Shown in pieces: positions 48,246 to 56,930 of a stretch of DNA of 64,000 nt (position 1 is its first letter; the number at the start of each line of letters is the position of its first letter). The DNA is from Dokdonella_A sp014338185 (lineage in GTDB: Bacteria > Pseudomonadota > Gammaproteobacteria > Xanthomonadales > Rhodanobacteraceae), in NCBI GenBank assembly GCA_030263295.1, contig SZOS01000007.1, positions 21,605 to 85,604 of the forward strand. Direction: 5' to 3'. The notes under the pieces are model-generated. The model was not told the DNA's origin, did no database searches, and saw nothing but the letters and a program-made list of their open reading frames with translations. The position numbers were made by a program, and so were the translations under genes.

Positions 48246-49643
48246 ATGATCGCACGTCCCCTGCCTCCGGTATTCGACCGCGAGCTCGTCGCCCGCTACG
48301 ACGTCAACGGCCCGCGCTACACCTCGTACCCGACCGCGCCGCAGTTCCGCAACGATTTTGGCGAAGCCGAGCTGCGCCAGGCGATCCTGGCCTCCAACGA
48401 AGACCCGATCCCGCGCGACATCTCGGTGTACGTGCACGTGCCGTTCTGCCTGTCGCCGTGCTTCTACTGCGGCTGCGCGCGCATCATCACCCACGACAAG
48501 AGCAAGGCCGGCACCTACCTCGCGCGGCTGTACCGCGAGATCGAGACGGTATCGGCGCTGTTCGCGCGCGATCGCAGCCTCGCGCAGCTGCACTTCGGCG
48601 GCGGCACGCCCAACTTCCTCGACGGTGACCAGCTGGCCGAGCTCATCGAGACGCTCGGCCGCTACTTCAGCTTCAGCCGCCGCCCCGACCGCGAGTTCGC
48701 GGTCGAACTCGACCCACGCTTCTGCGATGGCGCCTACGTGCGCCAGATCGCCGCGGCCGGCATCAACCGCCTGTCCATCGGCGTGCAGGACTTCGACCCG
48801 GAAGTGCAGCAGGCGGTGAACCGCATCCAGAGCGTGGAACAGACCCGCGCGGTGATGGAAGGCGGGCGCGATGCGGGCATCCGCTCGGTCAACCTCGACC
48901 TCATCTACGGTCTGCCGCGGCAGAATGCCGACTCGTTCCGACGCACGCTCGACCAGGTCATCGCACTGCGGCCCGATCGCATCGCAGCCTACGGCTATGC
49001 GCACCTGCCCGAGCGCTTTCCCGCGCAGAAGCAGATCGACAAGTTCGACCTGCCCGATGCCAACGCACGCCTGGGACTGCTGCAGCTGGCCGTGGAGACG
49101 CTCACCGCGGCCGGCTACCGCTACATCGGCGTGGACCATTTCGCGCTGCCGGAGGACGATCTCTCACGTGCGGCCGAAGCAGGCACGCTGCAGCGCAATT
49201 TCCAGGGCTACTCCACCCACGCCGCCTGCGATCTCATCGGCTTCGGCATGAGCGCGATCAGCCATGTCGGCGACAGCTTCAGCCAGAACCCGCGCGACCT
49301 GCTCGGCTACTACGCCGCGCTCGACAGCGGCCGCCTGCCCACGATGCGCGGCCTGCGCCTGAGTGACGATGACCTGCTGCGCGCCGACGCGATCCAGCAG
49401 CTCATGTGCCTGGGCAGCCTCGACATCCCTGCCTTCGAGGCACGCCATCTCGTATACTTCGCCGAGTATTTCCGGGGTTCGCTCGATCGACTCGCGCCTC
49501 TGGCCGAGGACGGGCTGGTCGAGAGCACTCCCGAACGCATCACGGTGACCCCGCGCGGCCAGTTCCTGCTGCGCAACATCGCGATGTGCTTTGATGCTTA
49601 CCTCGGCGCCGAAACAGGGACTCGCTATTCGCGCGCCGTCTAG
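48246..49643 (+). CDS. hemN: Oxygen-independent coproporphyrinogen III oxidase
   Basis: HemN is a radical-SAM enzyme that decarboxylates coproporphyrinogen III to protoporphyrinogen IX without oxygen, allowing haem synthesis under anaerobic or microaerobic conditions. The Fe-S motif is C68-x3-C72-x2-C75 (VPFCLSPCFYCGC), followed by HFGGGTPNFL and GVQDFDPEVQQAVNRIQ. The 465 residues match true HemN, and the N-terminal RYDVNGPRYTSYPTA tripwire motif distinguishes it from HemW. ATG at 48246 lacks a clear Shine-Dalgarno. fnr follows 6 bases after the stop. Confidence 0.96.
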   Translation: MIARPLPPVFDRELVARYDVNGPRYTSYPTAPQFRNDFGEAELRQAILASNEDPIPRDISVYVHVPFCLSPCFYCGCARIITHDKSKAGTYLARLYREIETVSALFARDRSLAQLHFGGGTPNFLDGDQLAELIETLGRYFSFSRRPDREFAVELDPRFCDGAYVRQIAAAGINRLSIGVQDFDPEVQQAVNRIQSVEQTRAVMEGGRDAGIRSVNLDLIYGLPRQNADSFRRTLDQVIALRPDRIAAYGYAHLPERFPAQKQIDKFDLPDANARLGLLQLAVETLTAAGYRYIGVDHFALPEDDLSRAAEAGTLQRNFQGYSTHAACDLIGFGMSAISHVGDSFSQNPRDLLGYYAALDSGRLPTMRGLRLSDDDLLRADAIQQLMCLGSLDIPAFEARHLVYFAEYFRGSLDRLAPLAEDGLVESTPERITVTPRGQFLLRNIAMCFDAYLGAETGTRYSRAV

Positions 49644-49649
49644 GAGACA

Positions 49650-50417
49650 GTGCGGCGCATGGGCAAGGTCGAACCCGCGGGGCGCATCGCCCCACCGAGC
49701 CCGATCGCCGACGATGGCGACGAGTACACCTTCTGCTCCACCTGCGCATTCGGCGCGGTGTGCCTGGGCGGAGGCATCGGCAAGATGGGCCTGCACGACC
49801 TGCATTGCCTGGTCGAGCACGTCGGCAACTATCGCAACGGCGATGCGATCTTCCGCAGCGGCGACCGCTTCAACGCGATCTATGCCGTGCGCAAGGGCAT
49901 GGTCAAGACCCGCCAGGTCGACCTGGAAGGGCGCGAGCTGATCCTCGGCTTCCACCTGCCCGGCGAACTGGTCGGGCTCAACGCGATCGACCCGGAAACC
50001 TACCCATGCGACGCGATCGCGCTGGGCAAGGTGGAAGTGTGCCGCTTCGCGTTTCCCGCGCTGGCCACGCTCGCCTCGCGCATCCCTTCGGTGCAGCAGG
50101 AACTGTTCCGGCGTCTGAGCCGCGACATCGGCAACGCCGCGCTCGTGGCCGGTGACTATTCGGCCGACGAGCGGCTGGCCGCCTTCCTCATCAACCTGGG
50201 ACGCCGCTACGCCGAGCGCGGCTTCCCGCTGCACACGCTCACGCTGGCGATGTCGCGCGGCGATATCGCCAACTACCTGCGTCTGGCCGCCGAGACGGTC
50301 AGCCGGGTGCTGCGCCGCTTCCAGGACCGCGGCTTCATCGCGGTCGACGGCCGCCAGGTCACGATCACCGATCCCGCCGCGCTGTTCGAGGTGGCGCGCG
50401 CGATCCTGCAACGCTGA
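49650..50417 (+). CDS. fnr: FNR-type oxygen-sensing transcriptional regulator
   Basis: Fnr senses oxygen through a [4Fe-4S] cluster and activates anaerobic genes. The 255-residue protein has cluster ligands C29, C32, C38 and C120, equivalent to C20, C23, C29 and C122 of E. coli. Then come the CRP-fold sensor domain and the DNA-recognition helix (MSRGDIANYLRLAAETVSRVLRRFQ) containing the E..SR residues that read TTGAT half-sites. Start is GTG at 49650, 3 nt after GGAG, or ATG at 49659, 12 nt after it. Co-transcription with hemN and an FNR box upstream imply autoregulation. Confidence 0.95.
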   Translation: MRRMGKVEPAGRIAPPSPIADDGDEYTFCSTCAFGAVCLGGGIGKMGLHDLHCLVEHVGNYRNGDAIFRSGDRFNAIYAVRKGMVKTRQVDLEGRELILGFHLPGELVGLNAIDPETYPCDAIALGKVEVCRFAFPALATLASRIPSVQQELFRRLSRDIGNAALVAGDYSADERLAAFLINLGRRYAERGFPLHTLTLAMSRGDIANYLRLAAETVSRVLRRFQDRGFIAVDGRQVTITDPAALFEVARAILQR

Positions 50418-50486
50418 GCGCCTGCGCCAGCGACGCGCACGGCGCGGCCGGCAAGGCCCTCACCCACCGGCCGGGCACCGCCGGGA

Positions 50487-51029
50487 TCATTGCGTGTACA
50501 GCACCCGGATCTTGTACAGCTTGAGGCTGGTGTTGCAGGTGCTATTGCCCAACAACAAGTTGACCGAATAGGTGCACAGCTCATTGTCGACGCGGTGCCC
50601 GGCGATCGATGCGAACTTGAAGAAGTCGCCGGTCGCGCCGCTCGACACGACTTCGGCCAAGGTCGAATTCGTTGGGATGACGCCGCAGGTCTTGTACAGC
50701 GAGACCTTGATGTCGTCGCTGGCGGCGCCGTCGTTGCCGAACACGTCCAGCCAATCCAGGCTTGCGCCATCGGGCACATGCAACGTCGCCGACGCGATCC
50801 GCACGCCGCCGCTGGTCGAGCAGGCCAGCGCACTGTTGCCGAAGGTGGTGTAGGCGGCGGTGGACGCCGCCATGTGGAAGTCGTCACCGGTCAAGTTGGC
50901 GTACTGATCTCCCGACGTGCCCTGCGGGCCGGGCGAAGTCGTGGCGGCGCCCGCGGCGCGCTGTCCGGCGGCGTCCGCGTGGGTGGCGGCGAGCGCTGCG
51001 GCAGCGAGGAGGAAGAATGCGGTTCTCAT
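50487..51029 (-). CDS. Secreted protein, member 3 of a tandem paralogous family
   Basis: A 180-residue protein with signal peptide MRTAFFLLAAAALAATHADA. No known domain is recognised. The segment LHVPDGASLDWLDVFGNDGAASDDIKVSLYKTC aligns with the two neighbouring genes, as does the C-terminal C-x-Y ... C ... KIRVLYTQ block. Six cysteines suggest disulfides. It is the last of three genes on one leftward transcript, 10 bases after member 2. Probably a small extracellular beta-sandwich; function unknown. Confidence 0.7.
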   Translation of the reverse strand: MRTAFFLLAAAALAATHADAAGQRAAGAATTSPGPQGTSGDQYANLTGDDFHMAASTAAYTTFGNSALACSTSGGVRIASATLHVPDGASLDWLDVFGNDGAASDDIKVSLYKTCGVIPTNSTLAEVVSSGATGDFFKFASIAGHRVDNELCTYSVNLLLGNSTCNTSLKLYKIRVLYTQ

Positions 51030-51039
51030 GGCGTTGTCC

Positions 51040-51621
51040 TCAGCGGTCGAATGCGTCCCGGAAGATCACGTCCGGGTCATTGGTGATCAGGGTCAGGCGC
51101 GTCACCGACAGGTTGGAGCCGTCACAGGCGGCGCCCGCAGCGGCAAAGGTCGCCTCCAGCGTGTAGGTGCAGGTCGACGGCTGGACCAGATGGGGGGGAA
51201 TGCCCAGGGTGGCTTGGAACCACCCGCCGCTGCCGCTGGCGCCCGTGCTGGCCAGCACGGTGCGCGTGGTCAAGTCGCCACTCGCGTAGGGCTGGCACCG
51301 TTCCACGACTTCGAAGTCCAGGTCGTTGCTGTCCGAAAGGTCATTGCCCCATATCTCGACGAAGACGAGCTCATGCCCGGCGGGCACGTCCAACGGCCAG
51401 GCGATCCTGCGTGTGCCGGTGCCGCCGTTCAGGCACTTGAGGCCGAAATAGCCGTCACGCGCGACTTCCATCGTGCTGCTTGCGGCGAAGCCCGAACGCC
51501 CGTTGTAGCTGCGGTACTCGACGCCGTTCAGCACGCCGGCGGTTGCATGGCTGGCGGCCAGGCCACAGCACGCCTGCATGCCGATGAACAGGGCAGCCCG
51601 GGTCAGATTGGATTGGGTCAT
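51040..51621 (-). CDS. Secreted protein, member 2 of a tandem paralogous family, with F-R-D-A-F-D tail
   Basis: A 193-residue protein with signal peptide (AALFIGMQACCGLAASHATAG). It shares the family block (LDVPAGHELVFVEIWGNDLSDSNDLDFEVVERC) and the C-terminal CTYTLEA ... ACDGSNLSVTRLTL pattern with its neighbours. It alone ends DPDVIFRDAFDR, the tail motif seen in other secreted proteins in this window. It lies 15 bases after member 1 and 10 bases before member 3. Function unknown. Confidence 0.7.
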   Translation of the reverse strand: MTQSNLTRAALFIGMQACCGLAASHATAGVLNGVEYRSYNGRSGFAASSTMEVARDGYFGLKCLNGGTGTRRIAWPLDVPAGHELVFVEIWGNDLSDSNDLDFEVVERCQPYASGDLTTRTVLASTGASGSGGWFQATLGIPPHLVQPSTCTYTLEATFAAAGAACDGSNLSVTRLTLITNDPDVIFRDAFDR

Positions 51622-51636
51622 GGCTGTGGCTCCTGA

Positions 51637-52278
51637 TCAGGGCTGGGTGTAGCTGACGCGGACCTTGTCGAGCATGATGCGGGAGCCGGCACAGGCCCCT
51701 TCGGCCATGCGCACTCGCGCAAGGTAGCGACAGGTGTAGTTGTCGACGGTCACCGGCGCGGCGGACAGGTCGAGCCGGGTGAAGAAATTGTTGGCACCGC
51801 CACCGCTGGACACCGATCCGAGATTGGTCAAGACCGGGGTGCCGGCGGCGAACGACGGCAGGCACACCGACAGCAGGTGTGTGGTGAGATCTTTGCTGGT
51901 CGAAGTGTCGAAGCCGAACGTATCGACGTAGATGATCTGCGCCTGGTCGGGCAGGTCCAGTGTCGCGGTCGCGAAGGGCTCGCTCGAACCGGTGCACACG
52001 AGGCTGTTGCCGACCGTGGAAAACGCGAACGCGCTGGTGCGGCCGTTGAAGGCGATCCCGGACCGGGTCAGCGTGGGGGCGCTCGAGCCTCCCGCAGGGT
52101 CGAGGGCTACCTCGCCACGGCTGGCGATGGCGCCTTCGCGCACCAGCAACGGCATATCCGCGGCATCGACACCCATCGCCGCACGCTCCGCTGCCGTGGC
52201 CGGTCGCAGCGCGGGATCGGCACTGGCGAGGCCGGACAAGGCCAGCAGGCCGGCCAGACTTGCATGACACAGGTTCAT
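51637..52278 (-). CDS. Secreted protein, member 1 of a tandem paralogous family
   Basis: A 213-residue protein; the first gene of the leftward trio. Signal peptide MNLCHASLAGLLALSGLASA follows a strong GGAGGA Shine-Dalgarno, which decides the start at 52278. The family block is LDLPDQAQIIYVDTFGFDTSTSKDLTTHLLSVC, and the C terminus is CRYLARVRMAEGAC ... KVRVSYTQP, very close to member 3. No domain recognised. The trio lies head-to-head with the ECF sigma/kinase pair. Confidence 0.7.
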   Translation of the reverse strand: MNLCHASLAGLLALSGLASADPALRPATAAERAAMGVDAADMPLLVREGAIASRGEVALDPAGGSSAPTLTRSGIAFNGRTSAFAFSTVGNSLVCTGSSEPFATATLDLPDQAQIIYVDTFGFDTSTSKDLTTHLLSVCLPSFAAGTPVLTNLGSVSSGGGANNFFTRLDLSAAPVTVDNYTCRYLARVRMAEGACAGSRIMLDKVRVSYTQP

Positions 52279-52432
52279 CGTGGTCCTCCGTTGCGGGTAC
52301 GAGGCGCTGGGGCGCTGGCGCGCCGGTGCCGCGATCCACACCGGCGCGGCCGGCCGCACCGCACGCCTGTCCTCTCAATCGGAGACCGGTGCCGGATCGT
52401 GCCAACTCCGCGGCGCCTGCACGCGAGCGCGC

Positions 52433-52438
52433 TATCAT
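52433..52438 (+). promoter_or_regulatory. Possible -10 element of the sigma/kinase operon
   Basis: TATCAT lies 25 nt before the sigma factor ATG in the 184-base divergent gap. No good -35 is visible, so this is weak. Confidence 0.25.
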
Positions 52439-52462
52439 CGGCCGGGTCATCGGCTGGCAGGC

Positions 52463-53020
52463 ATGGGCGTGGGCGACATCACCGAGCTTCTTGCGGCCGC
52501 ACGCTCGGGTGAGGTGCGTGCGGTCGATGCAGTATTCAGCGCGGTATACCCGGCGCTGCGCACCCTCGCTGCGGCACGTCTGCGCAGCGGCGGGGACCTG
52601 CCCACGCTCAGCCCCACCGCGCTGGTCAACGAGGCCTACGTGAAGCTCGTTGGGGCGCATGACCTGGATTTTTCCGACCAGCACCACTTCTTCGCCTGCG
52701 CGGCGCGCGCGATGCGCCAGATCCTCATCGATGCCTACCGCGCCCGGGCCAGCCTCAAGCGCGGTGGCGCCGAATCGGCGGGCGCGCTCACATGGATCGA
52801 TGCCGACGGGCACGAAGCCACCCAATCGGCCCTGCTGGACATCGATGCCGCGCTCGACCGACTCGAGGAAATCAATCCGGCACTGCGCGAACTGGTCGAA
52901 TTGCGCGTCTTCGCCGGACTCACGCTCGACCAGGTCGCGCAGGCCCAGCAGCGCTCGCTGCGTACGGTCAATCGCGAGTGGCAACGCGCGCGCGCGTTGC
53001 TGCTGGCCCAGTTGGCCTGA
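52463..53020 (+). CDS. ECF-like sigma-70 factor (kinase-associated subgroup)
   Basis: A 185-residue sigma factor with region 2 (VFSAVYPALRTLAAARLR ... LSPTALVNEAYVKLVGA ... FFACAARAMRQILIDAYRARA) and region 4 (LVELRVFAGLTLDQVAQAQQRSLRTVNREWQRARALL). This is the subgroup typically encoded beside serine/threonine kinases. It presumably directs RNA polymerase to a small regulon, possibly the adjacent secreted-protein genes. ATG at 52463; the kinase gene begins 4 bases after its stop. Confidence 0.88.
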   Translation: MGVGDITELLAAARSGEVRAVDAVFSAVYPALRTLAAARLRSGGDLPTLSPTALVNEAYVKLVGAHDLDFSDQHHFFACAARAMRQILIDAYRARASLKRGGAESAGALTWIDADGHEATQSALLDIDAALDRLEEINPALRELVELRVFAGLTLDQVAQAQQRSLRTVNREWQRARALLLAQLA

Positions 53021-53024
53021 ACCG

Positions 53025-55580
53025 ATGGATGCCGCCGAGCGCGAACAATGGCGCGAGGCCGACCGCCTGTTTGCACGGCTCATCGAACTGGATGAGCCAG
53101 GCCGCCAGCAACTGCTGGCCAGCTGGACCCTGCCGCCCGCACTGCACGACAAGCTGCAACTGATGCTCGGCGCCAGCGTGCGCCGGCATGAGCTGCTCGA
53201 CGCGCCGCCGGCCTTGCCGCTGCACGGCGCGGTGCCGGACCGGATCGATCCACTGCTGGGCAGGCAGGTCGGCGACTGGCACCTGCTCGAACTGCTCGGC
53301 CGTGGCGGCATGGCCGCGGTGTATCGCGCCGAGCGCATCGGCGGGGACTACCGGCAAGTGGCCGCCGTGAAGCTGTTGAGCCTGGTCCTGAGCGGGGCCG
53401 CCGACCATGCGCGCTTCCGTCGCGAACGCATGATCCTCGCCCGCCTCCAGCACCCGCACATCGCGCGCCTGCTCGACGGCGGCATCGATCCGCAAGGCAC
53501 CCCGTACCTGGTCATGAGCCTGGTCGATGGCGAGCGCATCGACACCTGGTGCGAGCAGCGCCAGCTGCCGCTGCCCGCACGCGTGCGCCTGCTGTTGCAG
53601 GTATGCGCCGCCGTGGCCTATGCGCATCGGCAACTGGTCGTGCACCGCGACCTCAAGCCATCCAACATCCTCGTCGACGCCGACGGCCACGCCTGCCTGC
53701 TCGATTTCGGCATCGCGCGCCTGCTCGACGCCAGCGACGGCAGCAGCGCGCACTGCACGCGTGCGTTCACGCCCGACTACGCCGCGCCCGAGCAGCGCGC
53801 CGGCAACCTGCCCCCCAGCACCGCGATCGACGTGTATGGCCTGGGCGCGATGCTGCATCGGCTGCTGACCGGACGCCCACCGCAGGCCGACGCCCATGGC
53901 GAGCCCCTGCCCGCTTCCAGCGTCGCCCGCGCCGCGGGCCATCCGCTGCATGCGCGTGCGCTCGCGGGCGACCTCGACGCGATCCTCGGCTGCGCGCTGG
54001 CCAGCGACCCTGGCCAGCGTTACCCCGCGGTCGATGCGCTGGCCGCGGACCTGCAGGCGTGGCTCGACCATCGCCCGATCCACGCCCGCCGCCAAGGCCG
54101 CTGGCAGCGCTTGCGCAAGCTCGTGCGGCGCAACCGCCTTGCCAGCGCACTGGCGCTGCTGTGCCTGGCCGCAACCCTGGTCGCCGGCGGCGCCGTGCTT
54201 CGCGGCGAATGGCAGGCACGCGCGCAGGCACGCGAACTGCAGGCCGTGGTGACCTTCCAGACCGACATGCTCAAGGGCATCGATCCGCAGGCACTGGGCA
54301 GCAAGCTGCGCCTGGCCACGGCCGCGGCGGTCGAACAGGCGCCCGCATCCGCCACTGCCGCGCTCGAGCAGATGGACTTCACCGGCATCGCCGTCGACCT
54401 TCTCGACGGCGCGGTGCTGGCGCCGGCCACCCGCGCGGCCGACACGCGCTTCGCGCAACAACCGGGCATACGCGCCGCCCTGCTGCAGACCCTGGCCGAC
54501 AGCTACGGCAGCCTCTTGCGCCTGGACGATGCCGTGCGCCTGCAGGACGCCGCCACCGCGCTGTTCGAGGCCACCGACGGACCGGCGGCACCGCGCACCC
54601 TCGCCAGCCTGCGGGCGCGGGCGCGGCTCGCGGTCGACGCGCACGCCACGGGCGGCGAGGCCCTGGTGCGCGAGGTGCTGGCGCGGCACGAGCGCGTCCG
54701 CGGTCCCGCGGCCGTGGAAACCGCCCAGGCGCGCGCGCTGCTGGGCGAGTGGCTGCTCGACACCGACCCGGTGCAGGCCGAGGGCCTGCTGCGCGAGGCC
54801 CTCGCACGCATCGAGGCGGTGCGTGGCGGCGATGCCGCCGAGGCGCTCGCGGTGCGTGGCGCGCTGGCGACGGCGCTGGCCAGCCAGGACCGCTTCGCCG
54901 AAGCCGAGCCGCTGTACCGGCGCACGATCGAGCAGGCGCGCGTGAGCCTGGGCGCGGACGATCCGCGCGTGCTCGAGCAGATGAACACGCTGGCCTGGAC
55001 CCTGGCCCGACTGGGCCGCAGCGACGAGGCGCACGCGCTGTACCGGCAGGTGTACGAGGCGATGCGCAGCGTGTTCGGCGAACACGATCCGCGCACGCTC
55101 AATGTGCTCAACAATCTCGCCGCCTGGCCGCGACGCCGCGGTGACTACGCCACCGCCGAGCCGATGCAGCGCGCGGCCTGGCAAGGCATGCGCGCGGCGG
55201 TGGGCGCCGATCATCCGGTGACGCTGCGCCTGCAGGCCAACCTCGCCGAAGTCTGCCTGCACCGCGGCCAGCTCGATGAAGCCACGAACCTGCTCGTCGA
55301 TGCGCTGCAACGCTGGTCGCGCCGCACCGAACAACGCCCGCTGGCGCGGCTGCAGCGCCTGCTCGCGCAAACCCAGCTCGCGCGCGGCGAGCGCGCACAG
55401 GCCGCGCACACGCTGCAACAGGCCTGGCAGGCCGCGCAACAGGCCCAACTCGTCGACGAACAGCGCGCGGCGGCGAGCGCCCTGGTCGAGCTGTATCGCG
55501 CGCAGCCCTCGGCCGTCGCCGACCTGCGCCAGTGGCAAGCGCGCCTGCAGGCGCTGCCTGCGCCCGCGACCTCGCACTGA
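53025..55580 (+). CDS. Membrane Ser/Thr protein kinase with C-terminal TPR-like repeats
   Basis: An 851-residue PknB-type kinase. The N-terminal helical region is followed by the kinase domain: LLGRGGMAAVYRA loop, K116, catalytic HRDLKPSN (D209), DFG Asp 227 and an APE-like motif (YAAPEQ). A single transmembrane helix lies near residues 373-393. A 450-residue C-terminal region of TPR-like repeats follows (AEAEPLYRRTIEQARVSLGADDPRVLEQMNTLA), probably periplasmic. Coupling to the sigma gene suggests a sensing kinase that controls it, for example by phosphorylation. Partners and signal are unknown. Confidence 0.9.
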   Translation: MDAAEREQWREADRLFARLIELDEPGRQQLLASWTLPPALHDKLQLMLGASVRRHELLDAPPALPLHGAVPDRIDPLLGRQVGDWHLLELLGRGGMAAVYRAERIGGDYRQVAAVKLLSLVLSGAADHARFRRERMILARLQHPHIARLLDGGIDPQGTPYLVMSLVDGERIDTWCEQRQLPLPARVRLLLQVCAAVAYAHRQLVVHRDLKPSNILVDADGHACLLDFGIARLLDASDGSSAHCTRAFTPDYAAPEQRAGNLPPSTAIDVYGLGAMLHRLLTGRPPQADAHGEPLPASSVARAAGHPLHARALAGDLDAILGCALASDPGQRYPAVDALAADLQAWLDHRPIHARRQGRWQRLRKLVRRNRLASALALLCLAATLVAGGAVLRGEWQARAQARELQAVVTFQTDMLKGIDPQALGSKLRLATAAAVEQAPASATAALEQMDFTGIAVDLLDGAVLAPATRAADTRFAQQPGIRAALLQTLADSYGSLLRLDDAVRLQDAATALFEATDGPAAPRTLASLRARARLAVDAHATGGEALVREVLARHERVRGPAAVETAQARALLGEWLLDTDPVQAEGLLREALARIEAVRGGDAAEALAVRGALATALASQDRFAEAEPLYRRTIEQARVSLGADDPRVLEQMNTLAWTLARLGRSDEAHALYRQVYEAMRSVFGEHDPRTLNVLNNLAAWPRRRGDYATAEPMQRAAWQGMRAAVGADHPVTLRLQANLAEVCLHRGQLDEATNLLVDALQRWSRRTEQRPLARLQRLLAQTQLARGERAQAAHTLQQAWQAAQQAQLVDEQRAAASALVELYRAQPSAVADLRQWQARLQALPAPATSH

Positions 55581-55695
55581 ACCCGGCCCGCTGCGCCCGT
55601 GCGCACCGCCCAAGCCGTGACGCACCTCGCAGCATCGATGCGCGGCCGCGCCCATGCTCGCGGCCACGGGGGCCTGACCAGCCAAGGATCACGAC

Positions 55696-56877
55696 ATGCG
55701 CACGCCGATCACGTACGGCCTGCTGCTGGCCCTGGGAACCACGCTCGCGGCAGCGCCCGCGCTCGCGGCATTCCCCGCCTGCACGCTCAGCCTCACCAGC
55801 ATCGACACCAGCAACGTCCCGATCGGCTTCGTGCGCATGGCACTGCGCGCCGATGGCCGTCCGCTGCTCGTGTTCAACACCGACATGGCCAACGACACGC
55901 AACTGTTGGTGCACGACTGCGCCAACCTCGCCTGCACCAGCGGCACGTCCTATCCGTTCGGCTACATCAGCAGCCGCTTCGGTGATTCCGGCGTGGTGAT
56001 CCGCGCCGACAACCGGCCACTGCTCACCACCTCGTACTACGGCGGACTGCGCCTGTACGACTGCAACGACGTCAGTTGCCTGACCGCGTCACCGACCGAC
56101 ATCGTGGCCCAGTCCAGTGCCATCCGGGGCGACCTGCCGATGCTGCTGCAAGCCAGCGGCAATCCGCTGCTGCTGTACACCAGCCCGTTCAATTCGGCCA
56201 CGCCCGGTGCGCTGATCGCGCACTTCTGCGACGACGTGCCGTGCACGGGCCCCGGACGCGATGTGCTGCTGGCGACGCCGCCGCCCCAGTCGCAGTTCGC
56301 GGCGTACGCGCTCGCGCTCGGCGCCCAGGGCAATCCGGTGGCTTCGTACCTGGTCAGCGACGGCGCGAGCACGAGCTACGGCAACATGATCAGCGTGTGC
56401 TCGGGCGAGCCGGCCTGCTCGACCATCACCACCACGCAGATCTCCGCTCCGACAGGACGGCTCATGCCGTGGCACACCGCGCTGGCCATCCGCAGCGACG
56501 CCCGCCCGCTGGTGCTCGACAACCGTACGAACGATCCGGCCCTGCTCGACTGCGATACGCCGGCGTGCACCAGCGTGACGCGGCGCAGCCTGCCCGCCGC
56601 GGCCGGCCAGCCGCTGGGTCTGGCCCTGATGGCGGGCGACCGGCCCGCGTTCGCGCGCTACCGCGCGTCGCTGATGTCGGCCTGGGCCTGCGACGATGCG
56701 CAGTGCACGTCGGGCAGCGAGGTCGCGATCACCACCAGCCTCGACTGGGTGCGCGACGGCGACTTCAAGCTCGACGCCTCGCAGCGCCCGGTGATCACCT
56801 GGATCAACGGCGACACGCGCGCACTGTGGGTGGCGCGCTGCCTGTCCGATGCGCTGTTCGCGAACGGCTTCGACTGA
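55696..56877 (+). CDS. Secreted repeat protein with C-x4-C repeats, beta-propeller-like, F-A-N-G-F-D tail
   Basis: A 393-residue exported protein (signal LLLALGTTLAAAPALA). Six repeats of about 50 residues share a hydrophobic strand followed by C-[DN]-x-x-x-C-T, as in VHDCANLACTSG, LYDCNDVSCLTA and AHFCDDVPCTGP, with G-x-P-L-L between them. This looks like a disulfide-locked beta-propeller. It ends DALFANGFD. It lies 115 bases after the kinase gene and might be an output or partner of that system. No enzymatic motif seen. Confidence 0.7.
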   Translation: MRTPITYGLLLALGTTLAAAPALAAFPACTLSLTSIDTSNVPIGFVRMALRADGRPLLVFNTDMANDTQLLVHDCANLACTSGTSYPFGYISSRFGDSGVVIRADNRPLLTTSYYGGLRLYDCNDVSCLTASPTDIVAQSSAIRGDLPMLLQASGNPLLLYTSPFNSATPGALIAHFCDDVPCTGPGRDVLLATPPPQSQFAAYALALGAQGNPVASYLVSDGASTSYGNMISVCSGEPACSTITTTQISAPTGRLMPWHTALAIRSDARPLVLDNRTNDPALLDCDTPACTSVTRRSLPAAAGQPLGLALMAGDRPAFARYRASLMSAWACDDAQCTSGSEVAITTSLDWVRDGDFKLDASQRPVITWINGDTRALWVARCLSDALFANGFD

Positions 56878-56930
56878 CCACCGCGCAAGCCGGCGCCGCC
56901 GCCACGGCCGGTAGGCGCGGCGCCGGCGCC

